The notes under the pieces were generated by a model. That model was not told the DNA's origin and ran no database searches. It saw only the letters and a list, made by a program, of their open reading frames with translations. Shown in pieces: positions 1 to 5,988 of a stretch of DNA of 5,988 nucleotides. Both the position numbers and the translations under genes were made by a program. Source of the stretch: Caryophanales bacterium UBA1231 (GTDB lineage: Bacteria > Bacillota_I > Bacilli_A > ML615J-28 > CAG-313); the NCBI GenBank assembly GCA_002309035.1, contig DBWT01000053.1, positions 1-5,988 on the forward strand, in the 5' to 3' direction. Position 1 is the stretch's first letter, and each line of letters starts with the position of its first letter.

Positions 1-690
1 AAAAACAATGATTTAATTATTTATTCTAATTTCAATCAACAAGTAGACAATTTAAATATTGAAATATTAGATGATGCAGTACTTAAAATATTATTTGTTA
101 ATTCAAAATTAAACATTAATTTTAAATTAAATAGCAATTCAGTATTAGAAATATACAATGTATTTATTACTAATGAAAAATCTTCAACAAATGATATTAA
201 TATCAATGTTGATTTAAATGGTATCAATGCTAATACATCAATTAGTAATTTATATTTAGCATCAAATGATGCTATTATTAATTCAAATGTTCATATTAAT
301 CATAATAAAGAACTAACTAATAGTAATTTTAATATATATGCTATCTCTAAAGATGATGCTAAATTAGTGTTAAATAACAATGCACATATATTAAATGGAA
401 TGCATCAATCTAATGCTTTTCAAAAAACAAAAGGCTTAAACTTATCTCCTAATGCTAAAATTATTACCCAACCTAATTTATTTATCGATGAATATGATGT
501 TAAAGCATCACATTCGGTTGCGGTAGGGTCAATAAATCAAGATGACCTTTTCTATTTAATGAGTAGAGGTCTTAAAAAAGAAGATTCAGAAAAACTCATT
601 GTGATGGGATTTATTAATCCTGTTATCACAAATATTGATGATGAAACAATCAAGGAAGATATATATAAACAGTTTATTATTAATCTATAG
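1..690 (+). CDS. sufD: SufD, Fe-S cluster assembly scaffold subunit (5' partial)
   Basis: The frame is open from the first base to a TAG stop, giving the last 229 residues of a protein that is usually about 400-440 aa. The start and N-terminal half lie upstream of the window. SufD pairs with SufB and the ATPase SufC in the cytosolic SUF scaffold that builds Fe-S clusters. The C-terminus is diagnostic: QKTKGLNLSP (141-150), then DVKASH (166-171), VG and [10 protein letters not shown] (181-190), the conserved SufB/SufD family ending. His171 aligns with the essential E. coli SufD His360; Ala169 stands where E. coli has Cys358. The preceding beta-helix part (1-140) is poorly conserved and extremely asparagine-rich (33 Asn in 140 residues). 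SufD rather than SufB is assigned because a complete, more canonical SufB follows and the gene precedes sufS, as in the Firmicutes order C-D-S-U-B. A GTG at 367 could be mistaken for a start, but the open frame and family length argue against it. Confidence 0.9.
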   Translation, partial: KNNDLIIYSNFNQQVDNLNIEILDDAVLKILFVNSKLNINFKLNSNSVLEIYNVFITNEKSSTNDININVDLNGINANTSISNLYLASNDAIINSNVHINHNKELTNSNFNIYAISKDDAKLVLNNNAHILNGMHQSNAFQKTKGLNLSPNAKIITQPNLFIDEYDVKASHSVAVGSINQDDLFYLMSRGLKKEDSEKLIVMGFINPVITNIDDETIKEDIYKQFIINL

Positions 691-694
691 GAGG
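689..694 (+). promoter_or_regulatory. Shine-Dalgarno of sufS
   Basis: A consensus AGGAGG lies 5 nt before the sufS ATG at 700. Its first two bases are the last two bases of the sufD stop codon, so ribosomes finishing sufD sit on the sufS initiation site. This supports the chosen start and tight co-expression. Confidence 0.85.
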
Positions 695-699
695 CTGTT

Positions 700-1908
700 A
701 TGGAAATTAAAAAAGATCTTTTTCCACTTCTTACTAAATATCCTAATTTAATATATTTAGATTCAGCCGCAACCGCGCTTAAACCACAAGTTGTCATCGA
801 TAAAATTAGTGAATACTACACTAATTATGGTGTGAACGTTAACCGTGGTGTTTATGATTTATCACAAGTAGCTACTGATAAATTAGAAGAATCCAGAACA
901 CTATTTGCTGAATTCATCAATGCGAAAAGCGATGAAGTTATCTTTACTAAAGGTACAACAGATTCTTTGAATCAAATAGCAAGAATGATGGATGAAAGAA
1001 TCACAACAGATGATGAAATAATGGTCTCTGTTTTAGACCATCACAGTTTTATCATTCCTTTCCAAGAATTAGCTAAAAGACATAACGCAAAACTTACATA
1101 TGTCAATCTTGACAAAGATTTCTTTATTGATTCAGTTGATTTAAAAAATAAACTAAACAATAAAACTAAAATCGTTTGTTTAACATATGTATCTAATGTT
1201 ATTGGTAATATTCAAAATGTTAAAGAATTAACTAAAACAATTAAAGATTTTAATAAAGATATTATTGTTATTATTGATGCAGCACAAGCAGCACCACATA
1301 TTAAAATAGATGTCAAAGATATCAATTGTGATTTTCTTGCTTTTTCTCTACATAAGATGTTAGGTCCAACTGGTGTTGGTATCTTATATGGCAAGTTAAA
1401 TCTATTAAATAAGCTATATCCCACTGAATTTGGTGGTGACATGAATGATGGTGTTGATAAATATACATCAACATACAAGGATGCACCACACCGCTATGAA
1501 GCAGGTACACCTAATATTGAAGGTGTTATCGCAAGCATTCCAGCAGTTCAAATGATCAATGAAATAGGCATTGAAAACATTCATAAACATGCAAAACAAC
1601 TAGCAAATTATGTTATTGATCAACTAAAAGATGATAAAGATTTAACAATATATAATATGAATTCAGATACAGGAATTGTAACATTTAATATTAACAATGT
1701 TCATCCTCATGATACCGCAACTTTCCTCGCATCTAATGGTATTTGTGTGAGAGCAGGACACCATTGTGCTCAACTAATCACTAAATACTTAGGTGTAATT
1801 GGAACAGTAAGAGCATCATTTTATATCTACAATACAATGGAAGATGCGGAAAAATTCGTTAAAGAAGTTAGAAAAGCAATTAATTATTTTAAGGAATGGG
1901 GGCTATAG
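700..1908 (+). CDS. sufS: SufS, cysteine desulfurase (group II)
   Basis: This 402-aa PLP-dependent enzyme converts L-cysteine to alanine and a protein-bound persulfide, the sulfur source for SUF cluster assembly in the cytosol. Length matches the family (about 400-410 aa). Visible motifs in order are DSAATALKP (21-29), LDHHS (112-116, His115 expected to stack on PLP), IDAAQAAPH (192-200, with Asp193 and Gln196 at the cofactor), SLHKMLGPTGVG (216-227, Lys219 the expected Schiff-base lysine), RYEAGTPN (265-272) and RAGHHCAQ (351-358, Cys356 the expected persulfide cysteine). The short loop around Cys356 is typical of group II (SufS/CsdA) rather than NifS/IscS. Where many homologues read HHCAQP, this one has Leu359. 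The start is an ATG with a consensus Shine-Dalgarno, 9 nt after sufD. The sufU gene immediately downstream indicates the SufU-dependent Gram-positive version of the pathway. Confidence 0.96.
   Translation: MEIKKDLFPLLTKYPNLIYLDSAATALKPQVVIDKISEYYTNYGVNVNRGVYDLSQVATDKLEESRTLFAEFINAKSDEVIFTKGTTDSLNQIARMMDERITTDDEIMVSVLDHHSFIIPFQELAKRHNAKLTYVNLDKDFFIDSVDLKNKLNNKTKIVCLTYVSNVIGNIQNVKELTKTIKDFNKDIIVIIDAAQAAPHIKIDVKDINCDFLAFSLHKMLGPTGVGILYGKLNLLNKLYPTEFGGDMNDGVDKYTSTYKDAPHRYEAGTPNIEGVIASIPAVQMINEIGIENIHKHAKQLANYVIDQLKDDKDLTIYNMNSDTGIVTFNINNVHPHDTATFLASNGICVRAGHHCAQLITKYLGVIGTVRASFYIYNTMEDAEKFVKEVRKAINYFKEWGL
1898..1902 (+). promoter_or_regulatory. Weak, G-rich ribosome binding site of sufU
   Basis: A GGGGG run lies 7 nt before ATG 1910, with an AAGGA at 1891-1895 that is rather far away (14 nt). 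Neither is an ideal Shine-Dalgarno. With the sufS stop only one base before the start, sufU translation probably relies largely on ribosomes terminating on sufS. The positions are seen; the coupling is inferred. Confidence 0.5.
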
Positions 1909-1909
1909 A

Positions 1910-2350
1910 ATGGAAATCAATGATTTATACCGTCAAGTTATAATGGACCACTACAAGAACCCAAGAAATAAAGGATTAGTTGAAGATGCATCATTTATCT
2001 CATTGCGACTAAAAAATCCATCATGTGGTGATGATACGATAATTCAAGCTAAAATCAATAACGGCATTATTGAAAAGGTAAGATTTGAAGGTACAGGTTG
2101 TTCTATTTGTTGTGCCTCATCATCAGTTATGACAGAAATATTAAAAGGTAAATCAATAAATGAAGCAAAAGAAATCATTCAAGATTTCTATGCTTTAATT
2201 AAAGGCGAAGAAGTTAAAGATGAAGACAGATTAGATGAAGCAATCGCATTCAGCGGTGTTCATCAATTTCCAGCAAGAGTAAAATGTGCAACACTTGCTT
2301 GGAAAGCCATGGGAACTATTCTTGAAGGAAGTGGTGAAGATGGCAAATAA
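1910..2350 (+). CDS. sufU: SufU, zinc-dependent sulfurtransferase partner of SufS
   Basis: This 146-aa IscU/SufU-family protein accepts persulfide sulfur from SufS and passes it to the SufBCD scaffold. Motifs are [15 protein letters not shown] (6-20), NPSCGDD (36-42), [14 protein letters not shown] (61-74) and RVKCATLAW (123-131). Cys39, Asp41, Cys64 and Cys126 match the Zn/sulfur site of Bacillus SufU. The 18-21 residue insertion typical of SufU versus IscU fits the stretch between the second and third cysteine motifs (about 80-122). Two further cysteines, Cys67 and Cys68, sit three and four residues after Cys64, where B. subtilis has non-cysteine residues. An upstream in-frame ATG at 1844 would extend the protein by 22 residues but lies inside sufS and adds no family sequence, so ATG 1910 is chosen: it gives the canonical N-terminus. 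The gene begins one base after the sufS stop and its end overlaps sufB by 11 nt. Confidence 0.95.
   Translation: MEINDLYRQVIMDHYKNPRNKGLVEDASFISLRLKNPSCGDDTIIQAKINNGIIEKVRFEGTGCSICCASSSVMTEILKGKSINEAKEIIQDFYALIKGEEVKDEDRLDEAIAFSGVHQFPARVKCATLAWKAMGTILEGSGEDGK
2325..2329 (+). promoter_or_regulatory. Shine-Dalgarno of sufB inside the sufU coding region
   Basis: AAGGA lies 10 nt before the sufB ATG at 2340, within the last codons of sufU. It supports the 2340 start over the in-frame ATG at 2286, which has no family-like protein sequence after it and lies deeper inside sufU. Confidence 0.6.
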
Positions 2351-3743
2351 AGATTTAGATAAAATTGGTCAAGATTATAAATATGGTTTTCATACTGATG
2401 TTGATAATTATTTTGACACAGGCCGTGGTATTTCAGAAGAAGTTGTAAGAACAATTTCCAAATTCAAAAACGAACCTGAATGGATGACGGATTTAAGAGT
2501 TAAAGCCTATAAAGAATTTAGTACGATGAAGTGGCCTAAATTTGGTCCTGATCTATCAATGCTTAATTTTGATGAATATATATATTACATTAAAACAACA
2601 AAAAATGTTGCTTCTAGCTGGGAATCAGTTCCCCTTGAAATCAAAGACACTTTCAATAAACTAGGAATTCAAGAAGCTGAACAAAAATACTTAGCAGGTG
2701 TATCAACACAGTTTGAGTCTGAAGTTGTTTACCACAATACCATATCTGAACTTGAAAGCTTAGGTGTTTATTTTTGTGATACTGATACTGCTTTAAAAAA
2801 ATATCCAGAACTTTTTAAAGAGTATTTTTCAAAAGTTGTTCCACTTACTGATAATATGTTCGCATCACTAAACACAGCAGTATGGAGTGGTGGCTCTTTC
2901 ATATATATTCCTAAAGGAGTTAAAATTGAAAAACCACTACAATCATATTTCAGAATTAACACTGAACAAATGGGTCAATTTGAAAGAACTCTTATCATTG
3001 TTGATGAAGGTGCTCATTTAAATTATGTTGAAGGTTGTACGGCTCCACGTTATTCAAAAGATTCTTTACATGCGGCTGTTGTTGAAATATATGTTAAAAA
3101 AGGTGGATATTGTAGATACTCAACAGTTCAAAATTGGTCAAATAATATTGTAAATTTAGTTACTAAACGTGCATATGTTGAAGAAGGTGCCCAAATGGAA
3201 TGGATTGATGGTAATATTGGTTCTTTAACTAATATGAAATACCCTGCATGTATTTTAGCTGGGCCATATGCTAAAGGCACAACAATATCTATTGCGTTTG
3301 CTGGAACAAACCAATATCAAGACACAGGTGCCAAAATGATTCATTTAGCCCCTAATACTACCAGTCAAATTATTTCTAAATCTATTTGTCGAGGTGGTGG
3401 TGTTGTCAATTATCGTGGTCTTGTACGTCACACGAAAAAGGCAACAAATGCTAAAAGCTTTGTCGAATGTGATACTTTAATTTTAGATGATATTTCTAAA
3501 AGTGATACAATTCCAACAAATGAAGTACACAATGATACATCATATATCGAACATGAAGCAACAGTATCCAAGGTTAGTGAAGAACAATTGTTTTATTTAA
3601 TGAGTAGAGGTTTAACAAAAGCACAAGCAAAAGAAATGATTGTCATGGGCTTTATCGAACCATTCTCCAAAGAATTACCAATGGAATATGCTGTTGAATT
3701 AAATCAATTAATTAAACTAGAAATGACTGATTCAATTGGCTAA
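2340..3743 (+). CDS. sufB: SufB, Fe-S cluster assembly scaffold subunit
   Basis: This 467-aa protein is the core scaffold of the SUF system, forming SufBC2D or SufB2C2 complexes in the cytosol where the nascent Fe-S cluster is built. Length and sequence match Gram-positive SufB (B. subtilis is about 465 aa). Recognisable blocks are YKYGF (13-17), EPEWM (45-49), [22 protein letters not shown] (112-133, quoted as key block), [13 protein letters not shown] (182-194), YFRIN (203-207), EGCTAP (231-236), [14 protein letters not shown] (253-266), [10 protein letters not shown] (286-295), ECDTL (376-380), EHEA (404-407) and [12 protein letters not shown] (414-425). Cys233 aligns with the sulfur-accepting E. 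coli Cys254. Cys377 and Glu406 align with Cys405 and Glu434 at the SufB-SufD interface, and the 29-residue spacing is identical. Cys350 in SKSICRGG looks like an additional cysteine compared with B. subtilis. ATG 2340 gives the family N-terminus. This is the last gene of the operon, followed at once by a terminator. Confidence 0.97.
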   Translation: MANKDLDKIGQDYKYGFHTDVDNYFDTGRGISEEVVRTISKFKNEPEWMTDLRVKAYKEFSTMKWPKFGPDLSMLNFDEYIYYIKTTKNVASSWESVPLEIKDTFNKLGIQEAEQKYLAGVSTQFESEVVYHNTISELESLGVYFCDTDTALKKYPELFKEYFSKVVPLTDNMFASLNTAVWSGGSFIYIPKGVKIEKPLQSYFRINTEQMGQFERTLIIVDEGAHLNYVEGCTAPRYSKDSLHAAVVEIYVKKGGYCRYSTVQNWSNNIVNLVTKRAYVEEGAQMEWIDGNIGSLTNMKYPACILAGPYAKGTTISIAFAGTNQYQDTGAKMIHLAPNTTSQIISKSICRGGGVVNYRGLVRHTKKATNAKSFVECDTLILDDISKSDTIPTNEVHNDTSYIEHEATVSKVSEEQLFYLMSRGLTKAQAKEMIVMGFIEPFSKELPMEYAVELNQLIKLEMTDSIG

Positions 3744-3745
3744 AA

Positions 3746-3777
3746 GAAACCCTTAAGTAAATGCTTAAGGGTTTTAT
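3746..3777 (+). terminator. Rho-independent terminator of the suf operon
   Basis: The arms CCCTTAAG (3750-3757) and CTTAAGGG (3764-3771) pair perfectly around the 6-nt loop TAAATG. The stem extends through A-T pairs 3747-3749 with 3772-3774, plus a possible G-T pair, and is followed by TTTTAT. It starts 2-3 bases after the sufB stop. It marks the end of the suf transcript and separates it from tilS-ftsH. Confidence 0.9.
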
Positions 3778-3802
3778 ATATATGCATTCTAATTAAAAAT
3801 GC

Positions 3803-3831
3803 TTTTATTTTTATTTATTTTATGATAAAAT
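3803..3831 (+). promoter_or_regulatory. Probable extended -10 promoter of tilS-ftsH
   Basis: TGATAAAAT at 3823-3831 fits an extended -10 element (TG, one base, then TAAAAT). The hexamer 17 nt upstream, TTTTAT (3803-3808), is a poor -35, which is tolerated in extended -10 promoters. Transcription would begin near 3838, leaving a leader of about 26 nt. It is placed correctly between the suf terminator and tilS, but the region is so AT-rich that chance matches are likely. Confidence 0.45.
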
Positions 3832-3849
3832 AAACATATAGTAATAATA

Positions 3850-3855
3850 AAGGAG
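3850..3855 (+). promoter_or_regulatory. Shine-Dalgarno of tilS
   Basis: AAGGAG lies 8 nt before ATG 3864 and fixes the tilS start. It is the best-spaced ribosome binding site in the window apart from that of sufS. Confidence 0.85.
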
Positions 3856-3863
3856 TATCAATA

Positions 3864-5111
3864 ATGAGTACTTTAAATATCGAACAAATCAAAGAAGAAT
3901 TAAGCTTTTTAACTAATATGACTGTTGTCACTTGTGTTTCAACAGGTGTAGACTCAATGGTTCTTTTAAGTATCTTAAAAGACTTACCACTTAAGTTAAT
4001 TGTTGCACACGTCAATCACAAGAAAAGAATTGAATCAGATATTGAACAAGAGTTCATCACTAAATATTGTCATGAAAACAACATAACAATTGAAGTTATG
4101 GAACTTGAACAATTAAATCCACATAACTTCCAAGAAGAAGCAAGAAAAAGACGTTACCAATTCTTCGATGAAGTAGTAAAAAAATATAGTGCTGAATATT
4201 TAATTACAGCACATCATGCGACTGACGATTTAGAAACAATTCTTATGCGTTTCATCAAAGGATCATCTTTAAAAGGATATGCTGGTATCGATAAATTAGT
4301 CGATAAAGGAACATATTATATATATCGACCACTTTTAGATTATCCAAAAAGTGAAATATATGATTATGCGAAAACTAATCACATTAAATATTTTGAAGAT
4401 TCATCAAATTTCCATGATGTATATTTAAGAAACAGAATTAGACATAATATTGTTCCTAACATTGAACATGAAAATCCTCAAATCTACAAAGCAATGAAGG
4501 ATTTTAAAGAACACATCGTGAATATGAATGAAATCTTATTTGATATCATCCACGATTTTGAAAGCAAAATGAAGAAATACAACAATTTCGTTTCTTTCAC
4601 AATCGAAGAATTCAACAAATACAATCACTATTTAAAAGAACAAATCTTATTTGATATTTTAAAAGAATTATCTCTTTCAAAAATGCAGATAGAAGATATA
4701 ATTAAACAAATCGAAAACGATAAACCACTTATCATCAATGATTTAGGGAACAACTTATATTTGATTAAAGAATATGGAAGAGTAGATTTTGGAACAATCG
4801 ATACAAGTGAAATTTCATGTAAAATTGAAGCCGATGGAACCTATCAAATAGATGAAAATACAAGAATTATAATCGATAAAAATAAATGTTATTTTAAAGA
4901 TAAATATATGGAAGTATGTTATAATATACCTACTTTACCGATTGAAATTAGACGTAAAAATGAAGGCGACAAATTGATGTATCACAATAGTTTAGTAAGC
5001 TTAAGTGATTATTATACAAACAAAAAAGTACCACATTTCAAACGTCACAATCTTCTTATTGTAAATGATAAAAATGAAGTAATACAAATACTTGGATTGG
5101 AGGTATTATGA
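3864..5111 (+). CDS. tilS: TilS, tRNA(Ile)-lysidine synthetase
   Basis: This 415-aa enzyme uses ATP and lysine to convert cytidine 34 of the CAU-anticodon tRNA-Ile to lysidine, so that it reads AUA instead of AUG. It is essential in bacteria that decode AUA this way, and AUA codons are frequent in this window. The N-terminal PP-loop ATPase domain has STGVDS (26-31; a variant of the usual SGGxDS), HVNH (49-52), EEARKRRY (91-98), [10 protein letters not shown] (116-125), [11 protein letters not shown] (155-165), EDSSN (178-182) and RNRIRH (189-194), all TilS signatures. A helical middle region follows (about 205-300). The C-terminal TilS domain includes [11 protein letters not shown] and [12 protein letters not shown], the tRNA-binding fold of long-form TilS. 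At 415 aa it is somewhat shorter than B. subtilis TilS (about 470). It has its own Shine-Dalgarno and ends in TGA, overlapping ftsH by 4 nt. Confidence 0.94.
   Translation: MSTLNIEQIKEELSFLTNMTVVTCVSTGVDSMVLLSILKDLPLKLIVAHVNHKKRIESDIEQEFITKYCHENNITIEVMELEQLNPHNFQEEARKRRYQFFDEVVKKYSAEYLITAHHATDDLETILMRFIKGSSLKGYAGIDKLVDKGTYYIYRPLLDYPKSEIYDYAKTNHIKYFEDSSNFHDVYLRNRIRHNIVPNIEHENPQIYKAMKDFKEHIVNMNEILFDIIHDFESKMKKYNNFVSFTIEEFNKYNHYLKEQILFDILKELSLSKMQIEDIIKQIENDKPLIINDLGNNLYLIKEYGRVDFGTIDTSEISCKIEADGTYQIDENTRIIIDKNKCYFKDKYMEVCYNIPTLPIEIRRKNEGDKLMYHNSLVSLSDYYTNKKVPHFKRHNLLIVNDKNEVIQILGLEVL
5099..5103 (+). promoter_or_regulatory. Shine-Dalgarno of ftsH within tilS, with ATGA start/stop overlap
   Basis: GGAGG lies 4 nt before the ftsH ATG (5108-5110), inside the last codons of tilS. 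The tilS TGA (5109-5111) overlaps the ATG as ATGA, a classic termination-reinitiation arrangement. The overlap also supports TGA being a genuine stop codon in this organism. Confidence 0.8.
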
Positions 5112-5988
5112 GAAAAAGAAAATTTGGTCTTTCCGATATTATTGTGATTGCGATCATCGTTGGTATCGTAGTCGGAGTAATATTGTTCTTTACAAGATCA
5201 AACAATAAAACTGAAACAATTACAGTTGATCAATTCTATGAAAGATTAGAAGCAAATTATATTAGAGAAATATCATTCAATGGTGAAAAAGGTGAACCCA
5301 ATACTAATGTCTTAACTGTCAATGGTATTTATACTAATGAATATATTGGCTCAAACAAAACTACACAATTCACTGTTTCTTTGAACAACAATGATTATGA
5401 TAAAATTATGACAATTCTTGCTCGTGAAGAAGTCAAGACTGTTAATAATGGTATGGAAGTAATTAATACATTTGATTGGGTTAATTTACTATACACATTA
5501 TTTATGATTGCTATACCAATTGTTTTAATTATTATTATTTTAAGAAGCAATATGGGTGGCAATGATAAAGCCTTCACTTTTGGTAAATCAAGAGCAACAC
5601 TTAATAAAAAATCAAATGTTACTTTTAAAGATGTAGCTGGTCTTGATGAAGAAAGACAAGAAATGATGGAAATCGTTGATTTCTTAAAGAATCCACAAAA
5701 GTATTTTCAAATGGGTGCAAGAATTCCAAAAGGTATTCTTCTTGTTGGTAGCCCTGGTACAGGTAAAACTTTGATTGCGAAAGCTGTAGCAGGCGAAGCT
5801 AATGTTCCATTCTATTCTATTTCTGGTTCAGACTTCGTTGAAATGTTTGTCGGTGTTGGTGCATCACGTGTACGTGATATGTTCAAGAATGCAAAACAAA
5901 ACTCACCATGTATTATTTTTATCGATGAAATAGATGCTGTTGGTCGTGAAAGAGGTGCAGGTCTTGGTGGTGGTCACGATGAAAGAGA
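5108..5988 (+). CDS. ftsH: FtsH, membrane-anchored ATP-dependent zinc metalloprotease (3' partial)
   Basis: The frame is open to the window end, giving 293 codons plus two bases of a protein normally about 600-700 aa. FtsH is a hexameric inner/cytoplasmic-membrane protease that degrades misfolded membrane proteins and short-lived regulators. The architecture is complete as far as it goes. There is a basic N-terminus, TM1 (about 11-28), an extracytoplasmic FtsH_ext domain (about 30-122) and TM2 (about 127-145). The AAA+ domain then begins at [11 protein letters not shown] (171-181). Walker A is GSPGTGKT (214-221; most FtsH read GPPGTGKT), the pore loop is MFVGVG (246-251) and Walker B is IIFIDEID (269-276), followed by AVGRERG. 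The rest of the ATPase (including the arginine fingers) and the HEXXH protease domain lie beyond the window. The start is chosen by the Shine-Dalgarno, the ATGA overlap and the positively charged residues before TM1. The gene probably depends on the tilS promoter, since no space for another exists. Confidence 0.95.
   Translation, partial: MRKRKFGLSDIIVIAIIVGIVVGVILFFTRSNNKTETITVDQFYERLEANYIREISFNGEKGEPNTNVLTVNGIYTNEYIGSNKTTQFTVSLNNNDYDKIMTILAREEVKTVNNGMEVINTFDWVNLLYTLFMIAIPIVLIIIILRSNMGGNDKAFTFGKSRATLNKKSNVTFKDVAGLDEERQEMMEIVDFLKNPQKYFQMGARIPKGILLVGSPGTGKTLIAKAVAGEANVPFYSISGSDFVEMFVGVGASRVRDMFKNAKQNSPCIIFIDEIDAVGRERGAGLGGGHDER

Noticed and set aside
367..690. A separate small gene starting at GTG 367.
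   Set aside because: The same frame is open back to base 1 and the whole reads as one SufD C-terminal region. There is no Shine-Dalgarno before 367.
1212..1510. Minus-strand open frames within sufS, and similar ones inside sufD, sufB, tilS and ftsH.
   Set aside because: They lie wholly within strongly supported + strand genes, lack recognisable domains and are expected by chance antisense to AT-rich coding sequence.
1844..1909. An upstream ATG extending SufU by 22 residues into sufS.
   Set aside because: The extension is a lysine-rich out-of-frame reading of the sufS 3' end with no SufU similarity; ATG 1910 gives the standard N-terminus.
553..3611. An identical 18-nt stretch, TATTTAATGAGTAGAGGT, in sufD (553-570) and sufB (3594-3611), suggesting recent gene conversion.
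   Set aside because: Both encode YLMSRG in the conserved C-terminal core shared by SufB and SufD, and flanking bases diverge at once. Paralogy, strong protein constraint and shared codon bias explain it.
3784..3816. A second hairpin, GCATT (3784-3788) with AATGC (3798-3802), followed by a T-rich run, as a tandem terminator.
   Set aside because: The stem is only 5 bp with a 9-nt AT loop, too weak to separate from chance in this AT-rich spacer, and the T-rich run overlaps the likely tilS promoter.
3744..3863. A riboswitch or small RNA in the intergenic region.
   Set aside because: The spacer is only 120 nt and is accounted for by the terminator, promoter and Shine-Dalgarno; no conserved riboswitch core is visible.

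Overview
This is a compact, very AT-rich (roughly 30% G+C by eye) stretch of a bacterial chromosome. All genes lie on the + strand and form two operons. The low G+C, the Gram-positive type SUF gene order (D-S-U-B) and the SufB and SufU sequences point to a Firmicutes/Mollicutes-like bacterium. TGA acts as a stop codon (tilS ends in TGA, and no reading frame uses internal TGA as Trp), so the standard genetic code applies. That excludes typical Mycoplasma and Spiroplasma, and fits an Acholeplasma-like or other standard-code Tenericutes/Firmicutes lineage. The taxonomic placement is an inference.

Positions 1-3743 are the end of a SUF iron-sulfur cluster assembly operon. It holds sufD (5' end cut by the window), sufS (cysteine desulfurase), sufU (Zn-dependent sulfur-transfer protein) and sufB (scaffold subunit). 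Gaps are 9 nt and 1 nt, followed by an 11-nt overlap, so the genes are almost certainly co-transcribed and partly translationally coupled. SufS takes sulfur from cysteine, SufU accepts and relays it, and the SufB-SufD scaffold (driven by the ATPase SufC, presumably encoded just upstream of the window) builds the cluster. A strong intrinsic terminator at 3746-3777 ends the operon.

Positions 3744-3863 are the only real intergenic region. It carries that terminator, a probable extended -10 promoter and a good Shine-Dalgarno sequence for the next operon.

Positions 3864-5988 hold tilS (tRNA-Ile lysidine synthetase) and the first 293 codons of ftsH (membrane AAA+ metalloprotease, cut by the window end). 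The two overlap by 4 nt (ATGA). The tilS-ftsH neighbourhood is conserved in Firmicutes, where hpt commonly lies between them; here hpt is absent.

No mobile element, CRISPR array, tRNA, rRNA or clear horizontally acquired gene is visible. These are conserved core genes, and I found no convincing novel system. The points worth a second look are the asparagine-rich SufD beta-helix region, the extra cysteine pair beside the metal site of SufU, and small motif variants in TilS and FtsH.
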